NCBI RefSeq assembly: GCF_013359935.1
Contig: NZ_JABMCB010000192.1
Span: 248,001 to 312,000 of the forward strand
Direction of reading: 5' to 3'
Length of the DNA: 64,000 nt
From: Paenibacillus xylanilyticus
GTDB lineage: Bacteria > Bacillota > Bacilli > Paenibacillales > Paenibacillaceae
The notes beneath the pieces were generated by a model, which was not told where the DNA came from, ran no database searches, and was given only the letters and a program-made list of their open reading frames with translations. Positions 17,670 through 26,785 of the stretch are shown piece by piece. Both the position numbers and the translations under genes were made by a program. Position 1 is the stretch's first letter. The number at the start of each line of letters is the position of its first letter.

Positions 17670-18353
17670 ATGCTGAATTGGAATTTCACGTCGATAACGA
17701 ATTCAGATACACTGCATCAACACATGCGCATACTTGCAGCGTTGGATATCATCATGTCAGAGGAAGAATGGCTCCGCGTACACCGTTATGAAGCCGAGCT
17801 GCAGCCTGGTGTGGCATGGGGGAGCATCGATAATGGTGCAGGTGATCACCTGCATGTGTTGTTTACCAGCTACGGTACGTTAATCAAGGGATTCGACCAT
17901 GAATCACCCTTAAGTCCACATGCCCGAGAAGATGGAGAAGTCTACCCAGGCATGTATGACGAAGTGCCAGAAGCATTATTGACTATTTTGCGTGATCATG
18001 GGGAAGCGTTGGAATTGGAGGATGTTACCTTTTGTGTTTGGCAGGAAGGAAACGATCCACAATGGAAAGCTGGAAGCTGGATTCAGCAAGCGTTAAACGA
18101 GGAAAGCGAAGACGACGCCACAGGCGGTGCCGATTTTTTGCTGGGCTATATTGAGGAAACGCCAGAGGCATTTGCTGATTGGGCAGAAGGATATTATGAC
18201 ACACAGGAATTGTCCTTGTCTGCGTTAACTGAAGTATATGAGGGGAAACCAGTGACAGCCAGTCTAATCAGGGAGCTATGCCCCGCGCGCGATACAGAAG
18301 CAGCGCTGGATGAGTTGCTTCAACGTGGATACGTTGTGGAACGGAGTAGTTAG
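17670..18353 (+). CDS. Hypothetical protein
   Basis: A 227-residue acidic protein that I cannot assign. It begins MLNWNFTSITNSDTLHQH and carries VLFTSYGTLIKGFDHESPLSPH followed by a long acidic stretch (NEESEDDATGG). No membrane segment or known catalytic motif. GGGAGGG lies at the right distance from ATG 17670. Position inside a run of HEAT, DUF and SUKH genes suggests an immunity-type or housekeeping accessory role, but that is only context. Confidence 0.72.
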   Translation: MLNWNFTSITNSDTLHQHMRILAALDIIMSEEEWLRVHRYEAELQPGVAWGSIDNGAGDHLHVLFTSYGTLIKGFDHESPLSPHAREDGEVYPGMYDEVPEALLTILRDHGEALELEDVTFCVWQEGNDPQWKAGSWIQQALNEESEDDATGGADFLLGYIEETPEAFADWAEGYYDTQELSLSALTEVYEGKPVTASLIRELCPARDTEAALDELLQRGYVVERSS

Positions 18354-18379
18354 CAGAGCAGCGAAGGAGACGAGCGGAT

Positions 18380-19000
18380 ATGCATGAACAGCAGCTGAAA
18401 CGCATACGCGAGAAGTTGAAAATTCTTCAAAGCCTGGACCCGGAGATGGACTTATTTGGCGCAGAGAACCATGAATATGAGATGGATCCCGTATGGACAA
18501 CGGAAAGGATCGCAGTGTTCGAACAGAATTGGAAGATTAGGCTGCCTGAGGATTATCGCGCTTTCCTGCTGCATATTGGATCGGGTGGCGCAGGTCCATA
18601 TTACGGGTTGGAGAGGCCGGACGACGGGGTGTATGCCGTGATTGGATATGATGATGAGCTGAATGCCATCTCGGATGCTTTTCAATTTGCCGAAGCTTGG
18701 AACTGGGACTATGACTGGTACGATGAGAGCAAGGAAGAAGAGGAGTGGGATGCGCTGGACCATGAATATCTCGATCCGAAATGGTCGGCAGGCCTGCTGC
18801 GTATTAGTGATTTTGGCTGCGGCATTTCCATGAATCTGGTCTTGAACGGACCATGCAGTGGAGAAATTTGGACCGATGATCGGGCGAATCGAAATGGGAT
18901 TTATCCGGATCACTACTGGGGGAATACGGACCGGCTGCGTTTTCTGGAGTGGTATGAACTGTGGCTGGATCATTCCATCGGTGAATTGCATGAAGAATAG
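18380..19000 (+). CDS. SMI1/KNR4 (SUKH) family protein
   Basis: A 206-residue acidic protein with the SUKH core RLPEDYRAFLLHIGSGGAGPYYGL (split over about 58-82) and the later LLRISDFGCGISMNLVLNG. In bacteria SUKH proteins are frequent immunity proteins for nuclease toxins, but stand-alone copies are common in Bacillales. AAGGAG lies 10 bp before ATG 18380. It starts 26 bp after its upstream neighbour and ends 10 bp before the DUF5412-like gene, so it belongs to the same operon. No toxin gene is visible nearby. Confidence 0.85.
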   Translation: MHEQQLKRIREKLKILQSLDPEMDLFGAENHEYEMDPVWTTERIAVFEQNWKIRLPEDYRAFLLHIGSGGAGPYYGLERPDDGVYAVIGYDDELNAISDAFQFAEAWNWDYDWYDESKEEEEWDALDHEYLDPKWSAGLLRISDFGCGISMNLVLNGPCSGEIWTDDRANRNGIYPDHYWGNTDRLRFLEWYELWLDHSIGELHEE

Positions 19001-19010
19001 GGGATTCTTG

Positions 19011-19544
19011 ATGGTGAAAAAAATGAGCTGGATTGCATTGTTGTTCGTGCTCATTTTATACTTCATTTCGTTTTACTCTTTATATTCCCATATGAATAAT
19101 CAATGGTTAATCGTTCCGCCTACCTATGTGATGCTCGTTTGTTCTATTTTAGTGCTAGCTCTAGCTATACTTGGTTTTAAAGATCAGTCGGACAAGTTTG
19201 CGAAGCTAAGGAGCTGGATCTCGACGATTCTCTCTTCAGTCCTGATTTTCTTGCTTATTGTCGTTGTATCATTTACCACCATGTTTTCCGGATCAAAAGA
19301 ATTACTTACGATTACTCATTCGCCAGATCAGCACTATACATTAAAATTTTATAAAACGGATGCTGGTGCAATGGGGACATTTGGTGTTGTAGGTGAATTA
19401 CAGGGGCCGCTTTGGTTTAAAAAAGTTGTTTACTCGGAGCGAAAGGTAGATCAAGTCGACTTGGAATGGAGTAATAACCACACCATTTTAATTAATGATC
19501 ACAGAGTGAATTTACAGCAAGGGGAAATCTGGAGCTTACAGTAA
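19011..19544 (+). CDS. DUF5412-like membrane protein
   Basis: A 177-residue membrane protein. Three hydrophobic segments lie in the first 90 residues (SWIALLFVLILYFISFY, VMLVCSILVLALAILGF, LSSVLIFLLIVVVSFTT). An extracytoplasmic C-terminal domain follows, with HSPDQHYTLKFYKTDAGAMG and EWSNNHTILINDHRVNL, which fits DUF5412. ATG 19011 is preferred because AGGGGA sits 7 bp upstream; the earlier in-frame ATG 18990 overlaps the SUKH gene. It is last in the operon and a terminator follows. Confidence 0.78.
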   Translation: MVKKMSWIALLFVLILYFISFYSLYSHMNNQWLIVPPTYVMLVCSILVLALAILGFKDQSDKFAKLRSWISTILSSVLIFLLIVVVSFTTMFSGSKELLTITHSPDQHYTLKFYKTDAGAMGTFGVVGELQGPLWFKKVVYSERKVDQVDLEWSNNHTILINDHRVNLQQGEIWSLQ

Positions 19545-19587
19545 TTTTTAATTGGGATAATAGAGAGGCTTATATGGATTGATGAAG

Positions 19588-19621
19588 ATGATCTCTGTAT
19601 TGAACAGGGGTCATTCTTTTT
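19588..19621 (+). terminator. Probable terminator of the HEAT/SUKH cluster
   Basis: ATGATCTCTGT pairs with ACAGGGGTCAT using G-U pairs, loop ATTGA, followed by TTCTTTTT. Confidence 0.6.
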
Positions 19622-19781
19622 ATACTTAGACTCAAAATATTTCCAGAGAGCCTTGAGTCTTCTTCAGAGTGTTTACTTTGTTTCGCAATTGGAGCTTTTT
19701 GATATGCAAGAAAATAATAAAAACCGTTTGGTGCATTCACCCGTCTTAAACCACAGAAAGAGAGAGAAGGAGGGATGCGGG

Positions 19782-20330
19782 GTGGAGACCAAAGCAGAGA
19801 TGAAGAAGATCATGTTCGTGCAAACCGAAGACGAGACGGTGTTTGTTCAGTCCATCATGGAGCATCAGGATACCCTGATTTCCATTGCCTACAGTTATCT
19901 GCGTAACCGTCATGATGCTCTGGAAGCCGTGCAGGAAATGACATGCCGGGCCTGGACGAAGCGTCGGACGTTGAAAAATGAGAAGGCGTTTAAGTCATGG
20001 ATCATTCGGATTCTGATCTATGTCTGTATTGACGAACAGAGACGCCGCAAGCGAACCGCGCCGCTGTCTAATGATGGTTGGGAGGAAGCTTTTGCGGATG
20101 CTGCGGTTGCTGGCCTGGATGATAACCGAATTGCCATGTGGTCGCTTTTGAAGAAAATAAAACCGAAGTATCGTCATGTATTACTGCTGAAGTATTATAA
20201 CGACATGACGCTGAGCGACATAGCCTCGATCCTCGGAAAACCCGAAGGAACCATTAAAACCTGGCAGCACAAGGGGCTGGAGCAGTTACGGAAATTGATG
20301 AAGAACAGGGGGGATTGGCATGGAAACTAG
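19782..20330 (+). CDS. ECF-type RNA polymerase sigma factor
   Basis: A 182-residue sigma-70 family factor. Region 2 covers DTLISIAYSYLRNRHDALEAVQEM and KSWIIRILIYVCIDEQRRRKR; region 4 covers KYRHVLLLKYYNDMTLSDIA and GTIKTWQHKGLEQLRK. GTG 19782 is chosen because AAGGAGG lies 8 bp upstream; the frame open from 19653 has no ribosome site. It overlaps the next gene by 11 bp, the usual arrangement for a sigma factor and its membrane anti-sigma factor. The target promoter cannot be seen in the window. Confidence 0.93.
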   Translation: METKAEMKKIMFVQTEDETVFVQSIMEHQDTLISIAYSYLRNRHDALEAVQEMTCRAWTKRRTLKNEKAFKSWIIRILIYVCIDEQRRRKRTAPLSNDGWEEAFADAAVAGLDDNRIAMWSLLKKIKPKYRHVLLLKYYNDMTLSDIASILGKPEGTIKTWQHKGLEQLRKLMKNRGDWHGN

Positions 20331-21462
20331 TCCGGAGGAAAAGGCACTTCTTGCAGACGCATATCAGGTCGAACTGGAGAAAAAGCAACTGAATCCGGCA
20401 GATACGGCATTTGCCATCCAGCGAGGGCTTGCGATTGCAAGAGCGAGGCGAACGACAAGTGGTGTCCAGATCAAATGGCTTACTGCTGTGCTTATAACGG
20501 CAATGGCTGCAGGATGGTTTCTGCTCGGGCCATACCGAGGGGGCTTTGCCCCACAGACAACAGCCGTTGAACCCATTCAGGATTGGGGAGTTCTGGAGCC
20601 ATTCCGGGACTTAGCTGCAAAGGACGTTGATGGGGAAACTCTTGTTTCTGCTATCAATAATGGCTATTTTCAACTCGTGGACCGTACGGTGAAATCCGGA
20701 ATATATCAATTTACTGTCAATGCAGTGATGGCAGATGAAAACAGATTAATCGTTTTGTATACGGCAAAAACAGATGACTCTCAGGAGATCTATTCGGTCG
20801 TTAATACGAAAATGACAAATGCGCTGACCGGTAAGTTAATAGATAATGGAAATTCAGGGGGCTTGCATACCTCGAATGATAACCACACCATTTATGGTCG
20901 AAGCACCATAGAGCTTACACAAAAGCAACCCTTGCCTGAACAAGTCATGATTAATCTACAGATTTCATCCGTTGTTCCGAACCAGGGGACTGATTCAGAT
21001 GCAGTCAAAAAGGAACGCAAGTATCAATTTTCAAAAAAAATGAACATCACTTTCAATCTGGACCCAAAATTCTCGGTTCCCAAAACGGAAGTCTTAGAAC
21101 TGAATAAGCTATTCACAGTTGGTGGATATGAAGTGATGTTATCTGAAGTAGAAATATCACCTCTTGTGACTCGTGTCAGATTCATTTATGAACCTAGCGA
21201 AAAGATTGATTATGAAACCAAACTTTCCATCTACGATGCAGTTAGCCCTATTAAAATTGTATCTACAACCAAGGATGGAAGGCAGACAGAGCTATCCTTG
21301 GTAGGAGGGAATGGAACGGAAGACGGCATGATCTACTCCTTCAGCAGCAATCTGCTGGACGATCCGCAATCGCTTGTAATGAAGCTGCGTGGTGAACCTG
21401 GCAAAGTGTACGATGACCTTCAAGAAGCAGAGCGCAATATGATCAAGTTGAAAATTAAATAG
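20320..21462 (+). CDS. Anti-sigma factor with DUF4179 domain
   Basis: A 380-residue single-pass membrane protein. A short cytoplasmic N-terminus (1-50) should hold the sigma factor; one membrane segment (WLTAVLITAMAAGWFLL, about 53-70) follows, and the outer part carries a DUF4179-type domain and a second beta-rich domain near NKLFTVGGYEVMLSEVEISP. The start codon lies inside the sigma gene, implying translational coupling. This is the common layout of Bacillus and Paenibacillus ECF signal systems; the signal is unknown. Confidence 0.85.
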   Translation: METSPEEKALLADAYQVELEKKQLNPADTAFAIQRGLAIARARRTTSGVQIKWLTAVLITAMAAGWFLLGPYRGGFAPQTTAVEPIQDWGVLEPFRDLAAKDVDGETLVSAINNGYFQLVDRTVKSGIYQFTVNAVMADENRLIVLYTAKTDDSQEIYSVVNTKMTNALTGKLIDNGNSGGLHTSNDNHTIYGRSTIELTQKQPLPEQVMINLQISSVVPNQGTDSDAVKKERKYQFSKKMNITFNLDPKFSVPKTEVLELNKLFTVGGYEVMLSEVEISPLVTRVRFIYEPSEKIDYETKLSIYDAVSPIKIVSTTKDGRQTELSLVGGNGTEDGMIYSFSSNLLDDPQSLVMKLRGEPGKVYDDLQEAERNMIKLKIK

Positions 21463-21502
21463 GATTGGTTAGTAGACACCCTGATTCACTTGAATTAACC
21501 TG

Positions 21503-21540
21503 GCCTGCATGTACGTGAAAGCGTATAAGCAGGCTTTTTC
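21503..21540 (+). terminator. Terminator of the sigma/anti-sigma operon
   Basis: GCCTGC (21503-21508) pairs with GCAGGC (21529-21534), with an inner GTACG/CGTAT stem, then TTTTT. Confidence 0.8.
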
Positions 21541-21586
21541 CCGTTTGTCAATATGATATGGAAGCATATTATTTTATCGTTGCATA

Positions 21587-21613
21587 TAAATTTTAAATTT
21601 AGAATACCGATAT
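21587..21613 (+). promoter_or_regulatory. SigD-type (motility sigma) promoter of the chemoreceptor gene
   Basis: TAAA at 21587-21590, exactly 15 bp, then ACCGATAT at 21606-21613. The Bacillus SigD consensus is TAAA-N15-GCCGATAT, so 11 of 12 positions match. It leaves a leader of about 150 nt before the gene at 21775. Confidence 0.72.
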
Positions 21614-21774
21614 ACATAATGTGGCGATTATTTCATGTTTATGAAGTTAATTTGTACTATGCTACGGCGCGAGGTATTTGCGGATTGCGTATATGCAGGA
21701 CCATAGACCAATGGAATGTAGTACAGAGTTGCCCTACAAAAACCACATTTACCTAGATAAAGGACGGGGAACGG

Positions 21775-23307
21775 ATGAGTCGGTACGATGAGATTATTTG
21801 GAAAAGGAACAAGCTGATCAATATTATTTTGTGGATTATAGTTGTTATTGGTCTGAGCATGCTCTTTCTGCTTCCTAAGCTGCTTGTTTCCAATGGACTA
21901 GCCATTTTGTTTGCGGGTTGGGTTACATATGCTAATGTGAAACGAAAACACATTCATTTAATTCCTTGGCTGGTCACACTGATCATTACAATATGTGGGG
22001 TCTACGTTGGTTGGGGGGCTGTCAATTTCTCGCTAAGTTTGGTCTTAACTGCAATATTGCTGCTGTATCCGAACAAGAAGTTTTTTATGATTGGATTTTT
22101 CATATCACTCGCAAATAGTGTCCTTCAATTATTTGTCATAAATACAGAAAATACGATTGATTTTATTGGAAACATTGTTAACGTGGGCATGTTTGCCCTT
22201 ACCGGAGCGATCCTGATGATGGTCTCCCATTTGAATCAAAGACTCTTCCGTGAAAGCGAAGTACGCTGGCAAGAGGTGGAGAGCTCCAAAGAGAGAGTGG
22301 AAACCATGCTGGAACGGGTCAAAGAATCTGTGGAGGGCTTGTCCCGTTACACGGATCAACTGAAGCAAAAAGTGGAGGCAACTGGTTCCATTACTCATGA
22401 GGTGACGCTCGGATTCAGTGAAGTGGCCAAAGGCGTTGAGTTCCAGGCAACCAGTGTAGCCGAAATCTCGGAGTCTCTCTCCTTGTCGGATCATCATATC
22501 CGCGATGTTGCTTCCTATTCGTCTCAAATGAAAGAGCTGTCTGCCAGTATGGCGACCAGTACGGAAACGGGGAGTGCCCAGATGGACCATCTGAATATAC
22601 AGATGCGGGAGCTCTATGAGACGATCAATACAACAGCTGCTGATATGAGAAAGTTCAACGAGGAAAGTGAGTCCATGTCCCTGATGCTGAACAGTATTTC
22701 GGACATTGCCAACCAGACCAACCTGCTTGCACTCAATGCTGCGATCGAGGCCGCTCGTGCAGGAGAACATGGTCGTGGGTTTGCAGTGGTATCGGAGGAA
22801 GTTCGCAAGCTGGCCGAGCATTCAGGTCAATCGGCAAGTGACATAGCTACCATTTTGACCCGGTTAAAAGGACAGACACAGGCGCTGACGGATCGCTTCG
22901 AGCGTATTCGCCTCGCTCTTCAAGAAGGAAGAGACAGCGTGCAGACGGCAGAAGTCGTGTTCCGTACCATTAATAACAATTCCCAGGAAGTGCTGAATCA
23001 GGCAACGGATATTGAAAGCAGTTCAGCAACGATGAAGGAATCCTCTACAAGAGTGGTGAATGAGGTTTCCGAGATTTCAAGTGTGACCCAGCAATCCAGT
23101 GCAGCTGCTGAAGAGATTCTTGCCAGTATGGAGGAGCAGCGCAGCCTGACTCAGAAGATGGTGGACAGCTTCGGCGAGCTGGAGCAGTTGATCTTGAACC
23201 TGAATGAGCTGGTGTCAGATCATCAGGCTTCCTCTGTTACCAGCGAAGAAAAGGTAGCTGATCGTCCTTCACCAGGTAGCGTGCCGATGGATACACTCTC
23301 GGCTTAG
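21775..23307 (+). CDS. Methyl-accepting chemotaxis protein
   Basis: A 510-residue chemoreceptor. The first 155 residues hold about five or six closely spaced membrane helices and almost no extracellular sensor domain, so it probably senses within the membrane or indirectly. A cytoplasmic coiled-coil signalling domain follows; its hairpin tip reads DIANQTNLLALNAAIEAARA then GRGFAVVSEEVRKLAE. Glu/Gln-rich methylation helices flank it. No HAMP domain is obvious. Expression from a SigD-type promoter fits membership in the motility regulon. Confidence 0.92.
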   Translation: MSRYDEIIWKRNKLINIILWIIVVIGLSMLFLLPKLLVSNGLAILFAGWVTYANVKRKHIHLIPWLVTLIITICGVYVGWGAVNFSLSLVLTAILLLYPNKKFFMIGFFISLANSVLQLFVINTENTIDFIGNIVNVGMFALTGAILMMVSHLNQRLFRESEVRWQEVESSKERVETMLERVKESVEGLSRYTDQLKQKVEATGSITHEVTLGFSEVAKGVEFQATSVAEISESLSLSDHHIRDVASYSSQMKELSASMATSTETGSAQMDHLNIQMRELYETINTTAADMRKFNEESESMSLMLNSISDIANQTNLLALNAAIEAARAGEHGRGFAVVSEEVRKLAEHSGQSASDIATILTRLKGQTQALTDRFERIRLALQEGRDSVQTAEVVFRTINNNSQEVLNQATDIESSSATMKESSTRVVNEVSEISSVTQQSSAAAEEILASMEEQRSLTQKMVDSFGELEQLILNLNELVSDHQASSVTSEEKVADRPSPGSVPMDTLSA

Positions 23308-23335
23308 TGTCCAGGAGACCTTTAAAGGAAATGCT

Positions 23336-23380
23336 AAAAGCCCGTCCGTGCATGTTCATCGTGCTGGCCGGGCTTTTTTT
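23336..23380 (+). terminator. Terminator of the chemoreceptor gene
   Basis: AAAAGCCCG pairs with CGGGCTTTT, followed by a T-run to 23380. Confidence 0.85.
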
Positions 23381-23598
23381 GATCGCCTGCGCTATAACTT
23401 GAACACTAGGTATATCTCCTTTACAGTGTATTGTAGTGTATGAAGTACTTGGAGGAGGAGAATCAATGAACTGGCTGGAGATAAGCAAGTCCAAAGCCTG
23501 AAACAAGGCCTGTGCAGCAGTGAACATTCCGAGCATGTTCTGGACGCAACTAGAGATTTTTTTATATAGGCTAAAAAATGGCGATTCTAGACATGCAC

Positions 23599-24486
23599 CT
23601 AGTCTGTCTCAATATTTATCGGTCCATGTTGGGACTGGAAAAAACGCATAGAGGACTGAATTGTCTCGTCTTCAATGGAGGAAACTTGAGTAAGATTGAA
23701 TTCCAACAGCCTGAATAAATAACCATTGCTGTCTTCTGCGTAATAGGCGACACCTTCCTGATGGAATCCGTCCTTTGATGTCGTCACAAACAATGCTGTT
23801 CGGTGGTCATCCCCCTCCGATCCGACATCATTCCATTCGTCAAAAGCGATAGGCTTATAGACTGAGAAACCCTGTTCATCTGCCCAGTTGGCCTGATCGG
23901 GGAAATAGGTTCCAATGTTGTTTATAGCACAGCCCAGGCAGGCCCAGGCATTATCTGAATAATGCAGGGTCTCTTCTGTATCATCTGGATTCGTCAGCGT
24001 GAGCCCATATGAACCGTTCGCACCCACGGTTCCGGAAGCTTTCCAGCCAGCTGGTGCTAATAACAGGTAACCGCCTGGTATGTCTGGTCGATACACCAGT
24101 ACTGCTTGCAGCTTGTCTTTCAGATCCGGTGAGAGTTCGTAACTTATCTCCGGGATTCGAGGAGGAGCAGATCTGATATAGCTTCTATCGCTGTCAATGC
24201 TGAGCTGTACTTCCGACAATTGCAGAGGCAATTTAATCTTACTGCCATCCATTCCTGGGAAAACGATGGTTTCCCCCGTCGATTGAACAGGTGCTGAATC
24301 CTGTGGAATACCTCCTTGCGCAGGTGCAGGAGCATAACTATTTCCCCAGGTGTTAAACCCCACATAAATTCCACATGTAAAAAGGGACGCGGCAGCGATT
24401 GCAGCGAACCATACTACTCTGCGACGGGGCTTGGCAGATAGGCGATGTTTCACATTTTTTTTCATTTCTTCCGCCGGATCATCCAT
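23599..24486 (-). CDS. DUF4850 single-pass membrane protein
   Basis: A 295-residue protein with one N-terminal membrane anchor (VVWFAAIAAASLFTCGIYVGF, two parts around residues 24-44), a Pro/Ala-rich linker and an extracytoplasmic domain of the DUF4850 type (PGGYLLLAPAGWKASG, WACLGCAINNIGTYFP). ATG 24486 overlaps the end of the VOC gene in an ATGGATGA arrangement, which suggests translational coupling; the longer frame to 24573 lies within the VOC gene and has no ribosome site. Function unknown. Confidence 0.8.
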   Translation of the reverse strand: MDDPAEEMKKNVKHRLSAKPRRRVVWFAAIAAASLFTCGIYVGFNTWGNSYAPAPAQGGIPQDSAPVQSTGETIVFPGMDGSKIKLPLQLSEVQLSIDSDRSYIRSAPPRIPEISYELSPDLKDKLQAVLVYRPDIPGGYLLLAPAGWKASGTVGANGSYGLTLTNPDDTEETLHYSDNAWACLGCAINNIGTYFPDQANWADEQGFSVYKPIAFDEWNDVGSEGDDHRTALFVTTSKDGFHQEGVAYYAEDSNGYLFRLLEFNLTQVSSIEDETIQSSMRFFQSQHGPINIETD

Positions 24487-24844
24487 GCTCGGCGAGCTGT
24501 ATCTCGAAGCCGTCCGGGTCGGCAATGTAAATGAAGCGCAGGTGAGGATTGGACTGGATGGGGCCGCGTACAATAGGAATATCCAGCGCCGCCAGCCGTT
24601 CCATGGCTTCCTCCAGCGAGCTTACCTCATAGCCGATGGACACGCCAGCTTCTTTTTTAAGAATGGATTCGTTGCCCTCAATTAATTCCAGCATGGTTTC
24701 TTTTTCAGTGCCTAGCATGGCGATCTGCCGTCCACGGCTTTCGAATTGACGCTGAATTGGAAGCCCGAGCATACCGTGGTAGAACCCGAGTGAGGCTTTC
24801 AAATCGCGTACCCGAAGCGTGATCCAATTTAGTTTGATCAACAT
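24479..24844 (-). CDS. VOC-family (glyoxalase/bleomycin-resistance-type) protein
   Basis: A 121-residue metal-binding-fold protein. The beta-alpha-beta-beta-beta pattern starts LNWITLRVRDLKASLGFYHGMLGLP and ends FIYIADPDGFEIQLAEHG, with the C-terminal metal-ligand Glu in FEIQL. The N-terminal ligand position is Trp-Ile-Thr rather than His, so classical glyoxalase I activity is doubtful. The ATG follows AAGGAG by 10 bp. It is the first gene of a two-gene unit with the DUF4850 protein. Confidence 0.85.
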   Translation of the reverse strand: MLIKLNWITLRVRDLKASLGFYHGMLGLPIQRQFESRGRQIAMLGTEKETMLELIEGNESILKKEAGVSIGYEVSSLEEAMERLAALDIPIVRGPIQSNPHLRFIYIADPDGFEIQLAEHG

Positions 24845-24928
24845 GGGTGAATCTCTCCTTTATTTATCTCCTATTATCAATGTCACGTTCATTATACGAT
24901 AAGCGGGGACTGGAACCCACTCCTTGTA

Positions 24929-24965
24929 AAAAAACAACAAAATAGCTGCCGAAACATTCGGCAGC
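24929..24965 (-). terminator. Terminator of the alkaline phosphatase gene
   Basis: A perfect 9-bp stem GCTGCCGAA/TTCGGCAGC with a 3-nt loop; on the minus strand it is followed by a T-rich run. Confidence 0.85.
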
Positions 24966-25050
24966 CAAATGGTTAAACCCTTGGTAAAGTTCTGTAAAAG
25001 TTCCTGCGCTCTCGTATTATGGCGCTTTTGGTTACAGGCGGACTGTCGAA

Positions 25051-26703
25051 TTACTGGATCAAATCCACTGCACCTTGTGGTACAAAGGCTTCGACGCCGT
25101 TATATACGATTACGCCTTCCAGCTCAGTCTTTTTTCCGTTAACCAATGCGATATTTTTATAGATATGCAGTTCGAGCTTCGTGCTGCCTTTCGTTACTAG
25201 AATCTTCGGATTTTTGTTGTCTTTCAGATCCAGCTTGTAAGTTGCTCCTTTGGCTGTAAATGCTTGTTTGGCAGGAACAAATAATTGTTTGCTCACGCTG
25301 TCCAGATCCAGGTCCAGTACGCGTGCCATGTATTTAGCCACATCCGTGTTGTCGATCACGCCGAATGGACGGTCATTGTTCGGAGCATACGTATACAGCA
25401 CCACATCTCCGCCTGTATGACCACCCGTCGTCCAGCCGATGCCCGCACGTTTGCTGATCATTGGCCCGATCGCGTAGTTAAGGCTGCCTGGCTCGGCTGC
25501 TTTGATTGTAGCGATCTCTTCGGAAGTCAGATCAGAAATGCCATAGTATTGTTTCATGACTGCTTTGATGTTGGTGCGTTTGGCATTCAGCTTCGCTTCC
25601 ACGCCTTCACCTGTCAGCTTGGCCTTTTTCAACGGTCCGATAAATGTGGATAACGGTTCTTTGTCATAGGTTCCAGTTGTTGCATTATTACCAATGGTAA
25701 GTCCGCCGTTACCATGGTCAGTCACAGCCACAACAGCGGTCTCTCCATCTGCTTTGGCGAAATCCATCGCTGCTTTTACAGCATCATCAAATGCCAGTAC
25801 GTCACTGATAATTCCAATCGGATCGTTGGCATGAGCCGCCCAGTCCACTTTGCTGCCTTCTACCATCAGGAAGAAGCCGTCTTCATCTTTGGACAGGACT
25901 TCAATGGCTTTGGATGTCATTTCAGCAAGGCTTGGCTGTTTCGCGGGATCGCGATCCATGTCATAGGACATGCCCGCAGGTGCGAACATTCCCCAGAGCT
26001 TGCCGGAGTCCGAAGCTTTCATTGCAGCCGGTGTTGTTACGTAATCGTAACCCAGTGCCTTGATGGAAGAGACCAGATTCTCGCCGTCTTGGCGGCCCGC
26101 TGGCTCCAGGTAACGGCTTCCCCCGCCCAAAACAACGTCCATACCGTTATATACTTGCTGTTTGCTGAGTGCATCGTAATTTTTGCGGTCCGGATAGTGA
26201 GCGGAGAAGTCGGCCGGTGTAGCGTGCATGATTTCGGAGGTAGCGATAATGCCGGTTGCCTTACCTGCCAGTTTGGATGCTTCCAGAACGGAAGCGATCG
26301 GTTTTTTTTCATCTCCAGGAGCGATGGCCTTTTGTCCAGGCATGGTTGCCTTATCCGGCAGTACGCCAACATATCCTGTATGTGATTTATAACCTGTAGC
26401 AAAAGCCGTTCCGGCAGGAGCCGAGTCCGCAATCGGCGCATCCGCGGAGTGTGTGCGAACCATACCGCTGGCCATGGAATCCAAAGTCAGGGAAGACCCT
26501 TTGTACCAGCGAGCAAGTGCAGTCGCATCGTTAGCCATGCCGTCCGGGATCAGGATAATGACATTTTTGATCGGTGATGCTGATGCAGATGTGGCGGTGT
26601 CTTCCACAGCCCACGCAGCACTGCTTCCTCCCAGCGTAGCTGTAACAACTGTCGTAACCGCAAGCATCATTTTGGCTGCACGGGCATTGAACCGGTTTAA
26701 CAT
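25051..26703 (-). CDS. Secreted alkaline phosphatase with C-terminal copper-amine-oxidase-N-like domain
   Basis: A 550-residue exported phosphomonoesterase that releases phosphate outside the cell. A Sec signal peptide ends near SAAWA (about residue 32). Metal site IPDGMAND lies near residue 52; the catalytic serine is Ser94 in ADSAPAGTA; further ligands lie in VDWAAHANDP, VTDHGNGG and TGGHTGGDV. The last 70 residues (KILVTKGSTKLELHIYKN onward) look like a copper-amine-oxidase-N-like beta domain, a common Paenibacillus secreted module. GGAGG precedes ATG 26703. A Pho-box-like direct repeat lies upstream. Family knowledge implies induction by phosphate starvation. Confidence 0.92.
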   Translation of the reverse strand: MLNRFNARAAKMMLAVTTVVTATLGGSSAAWAVEDTATSASASPIKNVIILIPDGMANDATALARWYKGSSLTLDSMASGMVRTHSADAPIADSAPAGTAFATGYKSHTGYVGVLPDKATMPGQKAIAPGDEKKPIASVLEASKLAGKATGIIATSEIMHATPADFSAHYPDRKNYDALSKQQVYNGMDVVLGGGSRYLEPAGRQDGENLVSSIKALGYDYVTTPAAMKASDSGKLWGMFAPAGMSYDMDRDPAKQPSLAEMTSKAIEVLSKDEDGFFLMVEGSKVDWAAHANDPIGIISDVLAFDDAVKAAMDFAKADGETAVVAVTDHGNGGLTIGNNATTGTYDKEPLSTFIGPLKKAKLTGEGVEAKLNAKRTNIKAVMKQYYGISDLTSEEIATIKAAEPGSLNYAIGPMISKRAGIGWTTGGHTGGDVVLYTYAPNNDRPFGVIDNTDVAKYMARVLDLDLDSVSKQLFVPAKQAFTAKGATYKLDLKDNKNPKILVTKGSTKLELHIYKNIALVNGKKTELEGVIVYNGVEAFVPQGAVDLIQ

Positions 26704-26785
26704 GAATGCATCCTCCTAGAAAATATGTATAGTTTGGTATCCAAGATCCAGTGTATACAACAATTGCTAAACGAGCGTAAGGAAT

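Noticed and set aside
21553..21756. A 67-codon frame before the chemoreceptor
   Set aside because: It overlaps the SigD-type promoter, has no ribosome site and no protein-like pattern.
23237..23536. A 99-codon minus-strand frame between chemoreceptor and DUF4850 genes
   Set aside because: It runs across the chemoreceptor terminator and 3' end, with no ribosome site.
25714..26385. A 223-codon plus-strand frame inside the alkaline phosphatase gene
   Set aside because: It is the antisense of conserved phosphatase motifs, rich in His and Cys, without a ribosome site.
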